Of a stretch of DNA of 64,000 bases, positions 48,442 to 56,968 are shown piece by piece. This DNA is from SAR86 cluster bacterium REDSEA-S09_B4. Lineage in GTDB: Bacteria; Pseudomonadota; Gammaproteobacteria; Magnimaribacterales; Magnimaribacteraceae. A model generated the notes under the pieces. The model was not told the origin of the DNA. It ran no database searches and saw only the letters and a program-made list of their open reading frames with translations. Position numbers and translations under genes: made by a program. The DNA lies in NCBI GenBank assembly GCA_001628005.1, contig LUQU01000004.1, positions 1 to 64,000 on the forward strand. The letters are read 5' to 3'. Numbering within the stretch: the stretch's first letter is position 1; every line of letters starts with the position of its first letter.

Positions 48442-49242
48442 ATGAAGATACAAGAAGGAAGGGTCTCGATTGAAGAGGCAGTTGAAATAGGAACAGGGGG
48501 TCAAAAAGTCTTATTTGCAGATATATTCTTACCTCCTAAAGAAGAGCTTAATAGACCTGCAATTTTGTTTGTTCACGGAGGAGGGTGGATAGAAGGTGAT
48601 AGATCTCAACTTAGAGGGTATGGCATTTTATTAGCTAGATTGGGATTCGTAACCATGTGTAATTCTTATAGATTATCTAATGAAGCACATTGGCCAGCTC
48701 AAATCCAAGATGTTAAGTGTGCTATTAGGTATCTAAGAGCTAATGCACAGAAGTTAGGCATTGACCCTGAGAGAATTGGTGTATCGGGTAATTCAGCTGG
48801 TGGTCATTTATCTTTAATGGCTGCTGCGACTTCATATGATGATAGCTTTGAGGGTGATGGGGGTAACAACGATGTATCATCAAAAGTAAAAGCTACTTGT
48901 GCTATTTATCCTCCCACCACAATTCGTCAGTTGGACCTTGATCCTCTTGAAAATGCTTATGCCATGCTCATGGGTTCAGAAGCTAACGAAGAGGATTATA
49001 AGAAAGCAAGCCCTATGAATTACGTATCCCAAGATTTTCCACCTTGTATGTTGGTTCATGGGTCCACGGATAGTGTTGTCCCTTTAAAAGAAAGTACAGG
49101 CTTCTACGATAAACTGAAAGAAAAAAATATACCTGCTTCTCTGCATGTCTATTCGGAAGAAGATCATGCCTTTGATGGTGAAAGTGAGAAGGGAAGGAGT
49201 GTGGCAGACTTACAGGCCTTATTCTTTAAAAAATACCTTTAA
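48442..49242 (+). CDS. Alpha/beta hydrolase (carboxylesterase, HSL/BD-FAE-like)
   Basis: 266 residues, no signal peptide. The oxyanion-hole motif HGGGW is at 45-49, the nucleophile elbow GNSAGG places Ser near residue 118, Asp in GSTDSVVP near 210 and His in EEDHAFDG near 242 complete the triad. This matches esterases of the hormone-sensitive-lipase or kynurenine formamidase-like group; the substrate cannot be named. It stands alone after a strong terminator and converges with tRNA-Met, suggesting its own promoter that I could not place. Confidence 0.88.
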   Translation: MKIQEGRVSIEEAVEIGTGGQKVLFADIFLPPKEELNRPAILFVHGGGWIEGDRSQLRGYGILLARLGFVTMCNSYRLSNEAHWPAQIQDVKCAIRYLRANAQKLGIDPERIGVSGNSAGGHLSLMAAATSYDDSFEGDGGNNDVSSKVKATCAIYPPTTIRQLDLDPLENAYAMLMGSEANEEDYKKASPMNYVSQDFPPCMLVHGSTDSVVPLKESTGFYDKLKEKNIPASLHVYSEEDHAFDGESEKGRSVADLQALFFKKYL

Positions 49243-49262
49243 AATTTCTAAAAGGAAAAAGC

Positions 49263-49340
49263 TGGTGGCTATGGGTAGACTTGAACTACCGACCTCAGCA
49301 TTATGAATGCTGCGCTCTAAACCAGCTGAGCTACATAGCC
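49263..49340 (-). tRNA. tRNA-Met(CAT), elongator
   Basis: 78 bases including CCA. Acceptor GGCTATG pairs with CATAGCC, discriminator A. The anticodon stem CAGCA/TGCTG encloses TTCATAA with anticodon CAT. It lacks the three G-C pairs of the initiator and has a fully paired acceptor, so it is an elongator. The lysidine-modified tRNA-Ile(CAT) was considered; the acceptor resembles E. coli elongator tRNA-Met (GGCTACG) rather than tRNA-Ile2. Confidence 0.9.
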
Positions 49341-49386
49341 AAGGGTCAGGATTGTCAAAGCCTAGCTTCGGAAAGTCAAGTTTGTA

Positions 49387-50472
49387 TTAGACATTAAACA
49401 AGAAATGCATAATGTCTCCATCCTTAACTAAGTAATCTACACCTTCAGTTCTTAGTTTCCCAGCAGATTTTGCTCCAGCTTCTCCTTTGTAAGTCATAAA
49501 GTCATCAAAAGAGATTGTTTCAGCTTTAATAAAGCCCCTTTCAAAATCAGTATGTATTTGACCTGCTGCCTCCGGAGCTGTCATACCTTTTTTTAAATTC
49601 CAAGCTCTAACCTCCTTAGGACCAGCAGTAAAGAAAGTTATTAAATTAAGCATGGAGTAGCTTTCTCTTATTAATTTATTTAAACCCGGTTCATTCATGT
49701 CCATGTGTTTAAGCATCTCAAGACGTTCTTCTGTTTTTAACTCAGCTATTTCTGCTTCAATTTGATTACACAAAGCAAGCCCTCTAGACCCTTTGGATTC
49801 AGCATATTCTTTTAATTCTTGTAGTAAAGAGCTTGTTTTTTGGGGCTCTTCTACATTTGCAATGTATAGGCAAGGTTTTATGGTTATTAGTTGGAGATCT
49901 TTAAAGTCATCTTTATATATACTCATAGTAGAATCTCTTCCAAGGATTCCTTCCCCCATCTCTTTTGCAAGAATTTCTAACTTTTCTAGTTGAGAGGCAG
50001 CAGATTTATCACCGGTTTTAGAAACTCTTTCTAATTTATCTTTAGCATTTGAAACTGTTTCAATATCAGCTAGAAGCAATTCAGTTTCCACTACTTCTAA
50101 ATCTACTATAGGATCAATTTCATCATGTACGTGACTTATGTTCTTATCTTCAAAACATCTAACTACATGGATTATGGCTTGCGTTTCTCTTATATGAGAC
50201 AAAAATTGATTACCTAAGCCCTCTCCCTTGCTCGCACCTTTTACTAACCCTGCTATGTCTACAAATTCTGTTGTTGTTGGGATGGTTGATAAGGGACTCA
50301 CTATTGTTGAAATTTTTTTCAGGCGATCATCAGGAACGGAAACCATTCCTTGGTTTGGTTCTATAGTACAAAAAGGAAAATTTTCAGCGTCTATGCCAGC
50401 GGCAGTTAAAGCATTAAATAAGGTTGATTTACCTACGTTTGGTAATCCTACGATTCCACATTTCAGACTCAT
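49387..50472 (-). CDS. ychF: Redox-regulated ATPase YchF (Obg family)
   Basis: 361 residues, P-loop protein with preference for ATP over GTP in the family. G1 GLPNVGKSTLFN is at the N-terminus, DIAGLVKGASKGEGLGNQFL the G3 region, a coiled-coil insertion follows, and a C-terminal TGS domain (YKGEAGAKSAGKLRTEGVDYLVKDGDIMHF). It associates with ribosomes. It follows pth by 9 bases, the pth-ychF pair being conserved. Confidence 0.97.
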   Translation of the reverse strand: MSLKCGIVGLPNVGKSTLFNALTAAGIDAENFPFCTIEPNQGMVSVPDDRLKKISTIVSPLSTIPTTTEFVDIAGLVKGASKGEGLGNQFLSHIRETQAIIHVVRCFEDKNISHVHDEIDPIVDLEVVETELLLADIETVSNAKDKLERVSKTGDKSAASQLEKLEILAKEMGEGILGRDSTMSIYKDDFKDLQLITIKPCLYIANVEEPQKTSSLLQELKEYAESKGSRGLALCNQIEAEIAELKTEERLEMLKHMDMNEPGLNKLIRESYSMLNLITFFTAGPKEVRAWNLKKGMTAPEAAGQIHTDFERGFIKAETISFDDFMTYKGEAGAKSAGKLRTEGVDYLVKDGDIMHFLFNV

Positions 50473-50481
50473 CTAAAAATT

Positions 50482-51060
50482 TTATGTATGCAATTCAAGC
50501 ATTGCCTGCTGCCATTTACTTTTGATAATTAAATCTAATATGTCTAATGTATTCTCAAAAGAGGTATCTAATATTTTTCTATCTGTTTTATTTACCTTAC
50601 TTAAAACATATTTAACTACATCCGCACCTTTTCTTGGGTGGTCAATACCGATTCTCATCCTTAAAAAAGAAGCATCACCCTTTTGACTGTCAATTATGTT
50701 TCTTAGACCGTTATGTCCGCCATGGCCACCACCTTCTTTTAATTTGATTTTGCCTAAAGGCAAATCAAGTTCATCATGAACAATTAGAATATCTTCATTA
50801 GATAGCTTTAAAAAATTTTTTATGGCAGAAACTGTTTTACCACTTTCATTAACATAAACAGTAGGTATGCAAAGATGTATATTCTTTTTTCCTATTTTTT
50901 TGCTACCGTATAAAGCAAAGAACTTATCTTCTTTAGAGAGGGAGATTTTTATCCTGTCAGAAAGAAAGTTGACATAGTCAGCACCACAATTGTGACGGCT
51001 TCCTTGATACTCTTTATCTGGATTGCCCAATCCAACTATGAGCAAATTTTTAGATAACAT
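50482..51060 (-). CDS. pth: Peptidyl-tRNA hydrolase
   Basis: Recycles peptidyl-tRNA, 192 residues. GLGNPDKEYQGSRHNCGADYVNFL contains the catalytic His, HDELDLPLGKIKLKEGGGHGGHNGLRNI the central loop with Asp and Asn, and RMRIGIDHP the last conserved strand. The order rplY-pth-ychF is standard. The spacer to rplY is 13 bases. Confidence 0.97.
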   Translation of the reverse strand: MLSKNLLIVGLGNPDKEYQGSRHNCGADYVNFLSDRIKISLSKEDKFFALYGSKKIGKKNIHLCIPTVYVNESGKTVSAIKNFLKLSNEDILIVHDELDLPLGKIKLKEGGGHGGHNGLRNIIDSQKGDASFLRMRIGIDHPRKGADVVKYVLSKVNKTDRKILDTSFENTLDILDLIIKSKWQQAMLELHT

Positions 51061-51073
51061 GCTTTAGGGGCAA

Positions 51074-51826
51074 TTACTCTTTTTGTTTTTCCTCAGAAGG
51101 ATCTGATTCTTTACTTTCGGTTGGAGTTTCCGAATCTTCTTCTGTACCTTCAGTTACTTCTGCTTCTCCTTCTTCTCCTTCTTCTCTTTCTCCTTCTTCT
51201 CCTTCTTCAAGTTCTAATTCCTCTTCCTCTTCTTCAATAATCATTTCTCTGGTTTCGGTTACTGATACAACAGCTTGGTCTCTATCTTCGTCTTGTTGAA
51301 GAATTGTAATTTCTACACCTTCAGGAAGCTTGATTTCACTTAGAGATATGGTGTCTCCAATGTCCATTTCTTGAACATCTATTTCTAACTGTTCTGGTAG
51401 ATTTGAGGCTAAACAGGAAATCTCTATATCATTTATTAAATGGTTAACCTGCCCACCGCTTACTTTGACTCCAATACAACTTTCATCGTTTAAAGTTCTT
51501 ATAGGTACTACAAGTGTAATTTTTGAATCAGGGTCCACTCTCATGAAATCTGCGTGTAGTACCCTAGAAGTAGCAGGGTGTCTCTGGATTTCTTTCACCA
51601 CAACATCAACATCTTTTCCATCCATTGAGATTCGAAGAATTTGTGTAGCAAAACCTGCAATCTCGGTAGCCTTTACAATATCTTTCTCCATAATCGAGAT
51701 TTTCTTTGGTTCATCCTTGCCCCCATACAGAACGCCTGGAATGTATCCAGACCTTCTAAGGTTTCTGTTAGCTGACTTTCCTTCAGATTGCCTTTCTGAA
51801 GCCGCCAAACTCACCTGCTCACTCAT
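51074..51826 (-). CDS. rplY: 50S ribosomal protein L25/CTC with acidic tail
   Basis: 250 residues, the long CTC form with an N-terminal 5S-rRNA-binding L25 domain (about 1-95) and a C-terminal TL5-type domain (about 96-190). The last 55-60 residues are almost all Glu with Gly, Ser and Thr (runs of Glu near residues 196-220), a low-complexity acidic extension absent from most homologues I know. It follows prs and precedes pth. The tail is encoded by a repetitive GA-rich stretch and could vary between strains. Confidence 0.94.
   Translation of the reverse strand: MSEQVSLAASERQSEGKSANRNLRRSGYIPGVLYGGKDEPKKISIMEKDIVKATEIAGFATQILRISMDGKDVDVVVKEIQRHPATSRVLHADFMRVDPDSKITLVVPIRTLNDESCIGVKVSGGQVNHLINDIEISCLASNLPEQLEIDVQEMDIGDTISLSEIKLPEGVEITILQQDEDRDQAVVSVTETREMIIEEEEEELELEEGEEGEREEGEEGEAEVTEGTEEDSETPTESKESDPSEEKQKE
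51162..51235. repeat. Low-complexity CTT/TCC-rich tract encoding the L25 acidic tail
   Basis: A run of short CTTCTC and CTTCTT units, reading GAA/GAG Glu codons on the minus strand. Such tracts can change length by slippage; multiples of three would only lengthen or shorten the tail. Confidence 0.7.
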
Positions 51827-51849
51827 CTATTTTTCTCCTAAATGCTAAA

Positions 51850-52806
51850 TTACAAGAACATAGCACTAATCGATTCTTCATTGTTAACCCTTCTAATTGC
51901 TTCCGCTAGTGTGGGCGCTAGAGATATAACTCTAATCTTTTTACAAGCTTTAGCTACATCAGAGAGCGGTATGGTATCTGTTACTACCAATTGATCAAGC
52001 TTTGATTTATTAATTTTTTTAATGGCATCTCCCGAGAGCACAGGATGGACAATGTAGGCATATACTTTCCTTGCTCCTCTTTCTTTTAAAGCCTTAGAAG
52101 CATTACAAAGGGTTCCAGCAGAATCAACCATGTCATCAACTAAGACACAATCTTTTCCTTTAACTTCTCCAATTACGTTCATAACTTCAGATTGATTGTC
52201 TTCATCCCTTCTCTTATCAATAATTGCTAAATCAGATAAATCTAATACTTTAGCTAAAGCTCTAGACCTTACTACCCCTCCAACATCAGGAGACACAATT
52301 AAAATATCATTTAGTTTTTGTTTAATAATGTCGTCATGAATTATTCTAGTTCCATAGACGTTATCCACTGGGATATCAAAGAAACCTTGAATTTGTTCAG
52401 AATGTAGTTCAACCGTTAGAACACGATCAATACCAGATCTTTCTAGTATATCCGCAACCACTTTAGCGCTGATAGGGACTCTTTCTGACCTGACTCTTCT
52501 GTCTTGTCTGGCATATCCATAGTACGGAATTACTGCAGTTATTCTACTAGCAGAAGATCTTTTAAGGGCATCTACCATAATTACTAGTTCCATTAGATTT
52601 TCATGAGCTGGCGGGCTTGTGGGTTGGATAAGAAAGACATCCATGCCTCTTACATTTTCTTCTATTTTTACACTAATTTCTCCGTCACTAAATCTCTCAA
52701 CCTTTGAATCTCCAAGCTTTAAGCTTAGTTTTTTTGAAATAGCTTCTGAAAGGGATCTATTGCCGTTTCCTGAGAAAAGGACTAAACCAGGTCTTCTTGA
52801 ATGCAT
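51850..52806 (-). CDS. prs: Ribose-phosphate pyrophosphokinase
   Basis: Makes PRPP from ribose-5-phosphate and ATP. 318 residues. [13 protein letters not shown] is the N-terminal start, [22 protein letters not shown] the ATP flag region, and [18 protein letters not shown] the PRPP-binding loop. Located between tRNA-Gln and rplY, as in E. coli and Pseudomonas. Its product feeds pyrimidine and purine routes, including the CarAB pathway here. Confidence 0.97.
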   Translation of the reverse strand: MHSRRPGLVLFSGNGNRSLSEAISKKLSLKLGDSKVERFSDGEISVKIEENVRGMDVFLIQPTSPPAHENLMELVIMVDALKRSSASRITAVIPYYGYARQDRRVRSERVPISAKVVADILERSGIDRVLTVELHSEQIQGFFDIPVDNVYGTRIIHDDIIKQKLNDILIVSPDVGGVVRSRALAKVLDLSDLAIIDKRRDEDNQSEVMNVIGEVKGKDCVLVDDMVDSAGTLCNASKALKERGARKVYAYIVHPVLSGDAIKKINKSKLDQLVVTDTIPLSDVAKACKKIRVISLAPTLAEAIRRVNNEESISAMFL

Positions 52807-52829
52807 ATCATATCTCTACTTTATTTCAC

Positions 52830-52904
52830 TGGCTGGGGTGGCAGGATTCGAACCTGCGAATGGTGGCATCAAAAGCCACTGCCTTACCGCTTGGCCACAC
52901 CCCA
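52830..52904 (-). tRNA. tRNA-Gln(TTG)
   Basis: 75 bases with encoded CCA. Acceptor TGGGGTG pairs with CACCCCA apart from normal end pairing, discriminator G. The anticodon stem GTGGC/GCCAC surrounds TTTTGAT, anticodon TTG. The ispE-tRNA-Gln-prs arrangement is a widely conserved gammaproteobacterial order. It lies 18 bases after ispE and may be cut from the same transcript. Confidence 0.95.
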
Positions 52905-52922
52905 ACATTTTGCGTGCGTATT

Positions 52923-53729
52923 CTATTCCATTAACCCCGTTAAAGGCGAATGATCTAAACCTTTTACCAAAATTCCTTGAGGAAAAACTTCAAGACCCTT
53001 TTGAGCTTCTTTCTCATTTTTAAAGGATAAGAATAAAGTTGAACCTGTACCTGTTAGTTTAGGGTCACCTAAATTTTTTAACTGATCAAAGGTATTTTTT
53101 ACTTCAGGAAATTTTTCTTTAGCCCAGTCAGTAAAACTATTTTTTGAGCGACCATTTAAAAATTCCTGTTTGGTTATGGGTGAAGTTTTGGATATATGAA
53201 TATCATTAAATGCCATTCTGGTACTGATGTTAGTTTTAGGAAAAACTAAAAGAAACCATTGATTGGGTAGTATTAAAGGTTTAAAAATTTCTCCTCTTCC
53301 TTCTGCCCAAGAGTTTATACCATGAATAAAAAAGGGAATATCTGATCCTAATTCTAATCCAATTTCTATAAGTTCATCTTTGCTTAATTTAGTTTCCCAA
53401 AGTTTATTAAGAACAACCAATGTAGTAGCGGCATTTGAACTACCTCCACCAAGACCTTTTTCCATAGGTATTTTTTTATTTAAAAATATTTTTACCCCTT
53501 GAGTTGCTTTAGTTCTTTCTTTTAAAAGATGTGCTGCTTTAAGTATCAGATTATCTTTAATAGGTAGAGGGTTCTCAACAATATCAATTTTATTGCTTGT
53601 TATTTCAAATTCAATTTCATCTTGTAAATCAATAAGTTGAAAAACTGTTCTAAGTTCATGAAAACCATCTTTTCTTTTTTTTAATACTTCTAGATGTAAA
53701 TTCAGTTTTGCAGGAGACTTAACTTTCAT
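52923..53729 (-). CDS. ispE: 4-diphosphocytidyl-2-C-methyl-D-erythritol kinase
   Basis: GHMP kinase of the non-mevalonate isoprenoid pathway, 268 residues. SPAKLNLHLEVLKKRKDGFHEL carries the substrate site, PMEKGLGGGSSNAAT the ATP-binding loop, LGSDIPFFIHG the second motif, and LTGTGSTLFLSF the C-terminal motif. It follows lolB by 7 bases, as in E. coli. Confidence 0.96.
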   Translation of the reverse strand: MKVKSPAKLNLHLEVLKKRKDGFHELRTVFQLIDLQDEIEFEITSNKIDIVENPLPIKDNLILKAAHLLKERTKATQGVKIFLNKKIPMEKGLGGGSSNAATTLVVLNKLWETKLSKDELIEIGLELGSDIPFFIHGINSWAEGRGEIFKPLILPNQWFLLVFPKTNISTRMAFNDIHISKTSPITKQEFLNGRSKNSFTDWAKEKFPEVKNTFDQLKNLGDPKLTGTGSTLFLSFKNEKEAQKGLEVFPQGILVKGLDHSPLTGLME

Positions 53730-53736
53730 TAAACAA

Positions 53737-54267
53737 TCAAATTAAATCAAACTTCTTTAAGATAAACTCTATGGAAGAATCTCCAGAGACTAATAGTGTT
53801 TTTTGCGGGGCTTGAAATCCGTTAATCTCTTTTATACCTTGAGGGTAGTATATATACCAAGATTCTATTTGTTTTAGATCATTTTTTCCTAGTATTAGAG
53901 AGATAAGTTGTTCAACTCTTAAATTTTGTGGGAAAAGCTTGTATGTAAAATTTTTATCTTCTGTGTTAATTAATTCTGACAATACAATTAATCCTTTGTA
54001 ATCAAAAGATAGCTCTCTTTCAGGAAGTAAGTAATTCCTACCCAATGTAAGATTAACAGTGTTATTTTGTTTTTTTAGAAGAAAATACCCATTTTCACGA
54101 ATACTATTTATTTTGATTTTAAATTTTCCCTCTATAGTAAAATCTTCCTTTTGAAGGATAATTTGAGTAGAAGGAGTAAATTGATTAACTGAAGTACAGC
54201 TTATTAAAGCAGTTGTTATGATGAAAACAATAGAAATGTTTCTTAGATTTGTATTGTGTATGGTCAC
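53737..54267 (-). CDS. lolB: Outer-membrane lipoprotein LolB
   Basis: Receives lipoproteins from LolA and inserts them into the outer membrane. 176 residues with a lipoprotein signal: hydrophobic IVFIITTALISC with lipobox LISC and Cys24. The mature part shows a FTIEGKFKIK start and the beta-rich pattern of LolB, though similarity is low; the position before ispE supports the call. It diverges from prfA with only 33 bases between. hemA, normally in this junction, is absent. Confidence 0.85.
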   Translation of the reverse strand: MTIHNTNLRNISIVFIITTALISCTSVNQFTPSTQIILQKEDFTIEGKFKIKINSIRENGYFLLKKQNNTVNLTLGRNYLLPERELSFDYKGLIVLSELINTEDKNFTYKLFPQNLRVEQLISLILGKNDLKQIESWYIYYPQGIKEINGFQAPQKTLLVSGDSSIEFILKKFDLI

Positions 54268-54300
54268 TTCTTAATTATCTAATTTTTACAGACTAGACTA

Positions 54301-55386
54301 ATGAATGAAAGTATTTTAAATAAATTATCAGAAGTTTCAGAAAGATTTAGTGAAATAGAGACCTTGTTAAGTCAACCTGATGTGACGCAAGATCAGAAAA
54401 GATACATTAGTCTGACCAAAGAATACTCAGATCTTTCTCCAGTTGTAGAAGCTTTTAAAGAGATTTCTTTAATACAGGAAGCTATAAAAGAAGCTTCTCA
54501 AATGGCAGAAGACAAAGATGAAGATATTAGGAAATTAGCTGAATCTGAATCAGAAGAACTTAAAGTCAAACTTGATTTACTAGAGGTAGAACTCAAGAGC
54601 CTTTTGCTTCCCAAAGACCCAGACGACTCAAAAAATGTTTTTTTAGAAATAAGGGCAGGGACTGGGGGAGATGAAGCTGCCTTATTTTCTGGAGACCTCT
54701 TTAGAATGTATTCAAGAGTAGCAGAAAGAAGAGGATGGAAAATAGAAGTTGTTAGTGTAAGGGAAGGGGACCATGGAGGTTATAAAGAGCTAGTTACCAG
54801 AATAGAGGGTACCGATGTCTTTAAGGATCTTAAATTTGAAGCTGGAGTACACAGAGTACAAAGAGTCCCTGAAACTGAATCTCAGGGAAGAATCCATACC
54901 TCAGCCTGTTCAGTGGCAGTTCTTCCAGAGATGTCAGAAGTCTCTGAGATTGAGGTAGATAAGAATGAATTACGCGTAGATACTTTTAGGGCTTCTGGAG
55001 CTGGTGGCCAGCATGTAAATAAAACTGACTCAGCTGTTAGATTAACTCATATACCTTCAGGCATAGTTGTAGAGTGTCAAGATGGTCGCTCACAACATAA
55101 AAACAAAGAGAAGGCTTTGACCTTACTAAAAGCTAAATTATTAGACTCTGAAATAGAAAAGAAAGATGCAGAACAAGCAGAGAATAGGAAGGTTATGGTA
55201 GGTTCTGGAGATAGATCAGAAAAAATAAGAACTTACAACTTTCCTCAAAACAGAATAACAGACCACAGGATTGAAATGTCTATTCATAGCCTAGACTCCT
55301 TTCTTGACGGAGATATAGAAGAAATGACCTCTGCTCTGCTTGAAGCCAATCAAGCAAAAGCCTTAGCCAACTTAGAAACAGCTTAA
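54301..55386 (+). CDS. prfA: Peptide chain release factor 1
   Basis: Recognises UAA and UAG. 361 residues. The PxT anticodon-like tripeptide is in RVPETESQGRIHTS, and the catalytic GGQ in ASGAGGQHVNKTDSAVRL, near residues 230-245. The coiled-coil N-terminus is typical. prmC, which methylates the GGQ glutamine, follows after 2 bases. Confidence 0.98.
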   Translation: MNESILNKLSEVSERFSEIETLLSQPDVTQDQKRYISLTKEYSDLSPVVEAFKEISLIQEAIKEASQMAEDKDEDIRKLAESESEELKVKLDLLEVELKSLLLPKDPDDSKNVFLEIRAGTGGDEAALFSGDLFRMYSRVAERRGWKIEVVSVREGDHGGYKELVTRIEGTDVFKDLKFEAGVHRVQRVPETESQGRIHTSACSVAVLPEMSEVSEIEVDKNELRVDTFRASGAGGQHVNKTDSAVRLTHIPSGIVVECQDGRSQHKNKEKALTLLKAKLLDSEIEKKDAEQAENRKVMVGSGDRSEKIRTYNFPQNRITDHRIEMSIHSLDSFLDGDIEEMTSALLEANQAKALANLETA

Positions 55387-55388
55387 TT

Positions 55389-56222
55389 ATGAGTGAAACA
55401 GTTCAGTTTTTTATTAAAGAGACTATTGCTAGACAAGAAAATATACAACATCTAGAAACACTAGATTTGGAGCTCATGGCTTGTAGTTTGCTTGATGTTG
55501 AAAGATCAAAGTTATTAGCCTTTCCTATCACTCTAAATCAAGAGATAAAAGATGAGTTTCGGTCGATGATAAGAAGAAGAATAGATGGAGAACCTCTTGC
55601 CTACATATTAGGCAAGAAGAGTTTTTGGAGTTTAGATTTAGAAGTTAATAACCAGGTTCTTGTTCCTAGACCTGAAACAGAAGTGTTGTTAGAAGATATT
55701 TTATTAAATTTTAATCAAACTAACCTATCGCTATTAGATCTTGGAACGGGAAGTGGCGCTATAGGTTTATCTCTTAAAAAAGAAAAAAAAGAGTGGGATG
55801 TGTATTGCTCTGATATTTCGATTAATGCTTTGGAAGTTGCCAATAAAAATTCACTTAAAAACAACTTAGAAGTTAATTTTGTATGTTGTGATTGGTTAAA
55901 TGCTTTTAAAACTAATAGCTTTGATTTGCTAATCAGCAATCCCCCATATATTAAATCAGACGACATCAGGCTAAAGTCAGATGGTTTAAGTCATGAACCG
56001 CTTGAAGCTCTCGTTTCAGGTGCTACTGGAAAAGAGCATCTATTCGTTATTGCCATTTCATCAAAGAGATTTCTTAAGAAAGGAGGGTACTTGTATTTAG
56101 AGCACTCACCTTGCCAGGCCAACGAATTGAAGCTTTTCTTAAAAGAGTTAAATTTTAAAAATATTTCAGAAATTTTTGATTTAAATGGTGATAAAAGGGT
56201 GATAAAAGCTCAACTTTTATAA
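55389..56222 (+). CDS. prmC: Release factor glutamine methyltransferase PrmC
   Basis: Methylates the GGQ Gln of release factors using SAM. 277 residues. PLAYILGKKSFWSLDLEVNNQVLVPRPETE is the family N-terminal block, LDLGTGSGAIGLSL the SAM loop and ISNPPYI the NPPY substrate motif. Coupled to prfA in the usual order. Confidence 0.96.
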   Translation: MSETVQFFIKETIARQENIQHLETLDLELMACSLLDVERSKLLAFPITLNQEIKDEFRSMIRRRIDGEPLAYILGKKSFWSLDLEVNNQVLVPRPETEVLLEDILLNFNQTNLSLLDLGTGSGAIGLSLKKEKKEWDVYCSDISINALEVANKNSLKNNLEVNFVCCDWLNAFKTNSFDLLISNPPYIKSDDIRLKSDGLSHEPLEALVSGATGKEHLFVIAISSKRFLKKGGYLYLEHSPCQANELKLFLKELNFKNISEIFDLNGDKRVIKAQLL

Positions 56223-56226
56223 TTTC

Positions 56227-56964
56227 ATGAGAGACGATGAATTACTTCGCTACAGTAGGCAGATTGTATTGCCTGAAGTTGATATTGAAGGCCAAAGATC
56301 AATTAATAAAACAAGAGCTATTATTATTGGTTTAGGAGGCTTGGGAACGGTCATCTCTAATTATTTAGCCAGAATGGGGATTGGAAATATAACCGTTTGC
56401 GACTATGACAATATAGACATATCTAATCTACATAGGCAGGTTTTATTTAATTCAAAAGATATAGGGTTTAATAAGGCCAAAATTACAAAAGAAAAATTAA
56501 ATCAAATTAATCCTGATTTAGTGGTTAAAGCAGTTGATAAAAAATTAGATAAAAATAAATTAGATTCCTTAGTAACTAAAGAAAATATAGTAGTTGATGC
56601 AACTGATAATTTTAAAACTAGATACGAGATTAATGAGATTTGCGTTAACAATAAAAAGCCCCTCATTTCTGGATCTGCTATTGGATGGAAGGGTCATGTA
56701 TTGACCTTAGACTTTAGTAAGAAAGAATCACCTTGTTATCAATGTATTTATGGGGCTAATATGGAAGAAGAAGAGAGTTGTTCAGAATTGGGAATTCTTC
56801 CTCCTGTTACAGGCTTAATAGGCTCTTGGCAGGCGTTGGAAGTAATAAAAATAATTTTAAATAGAAAAACTACTCCTTTTAATTTAATTGAATTTGACGC
56901 TTTATCCAATTCTATTAGAAAATTTAATTTAGAAAAGGATCCAATTTGTAAAGTCTGTGGTTAA
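56227..56964 (+). CDS. ThiF/MoeB/HesA-family adenylyltransferase
   Basis: 245 residues, E1-like fold. The ATP loop is IIGLGGLGTVISNYLARMG, YDNIDISNLHRQVLF the Arg finger region, and two Cys pairs (CYQCIYG and CKVCG near the end) form the zinc site. It adenylates the C-terminus of a small sulfur carrier such as MoaD or ThiS; which one cannot be decided. It follows prmC by 4 bases; prmC-moeB is common in gammaproteobacteria. Confidence 0.9.
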   Translation: MRDDELLRYSRQIVLPEVDIEGQRSINKTRAIIIGLGGLGTVISNYLARMGIGNITVCDYDNIDISNLHRQVLFNSKDIGFNKAKITKEKLNQINPDLVVKAVDKKLDKNKLDSLVTKENIVVDATDNFKTRYEINEICVNNKKPLISGSAIGWKGHVLTLDFSKKESPCYQCIYGANMEEEESCSELGILPPVTGLIGSWQALEVIKIILNRKTTPFNLIEFDALSNSIRKFNLEKDPICKVCG

Positions 56965-56968
56965 TACA

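Noticed and set aside
49263-49340. tRNA-Ile2 (CAT, substrate of TilS)
   Set aside because: Acceptor GGCTATG and overall sequence resemble elongator tRNA-Met rather than tRNA-Ile2, whose acceptor is usually GGCCCCT. The TilS substrate must be elsewhere.
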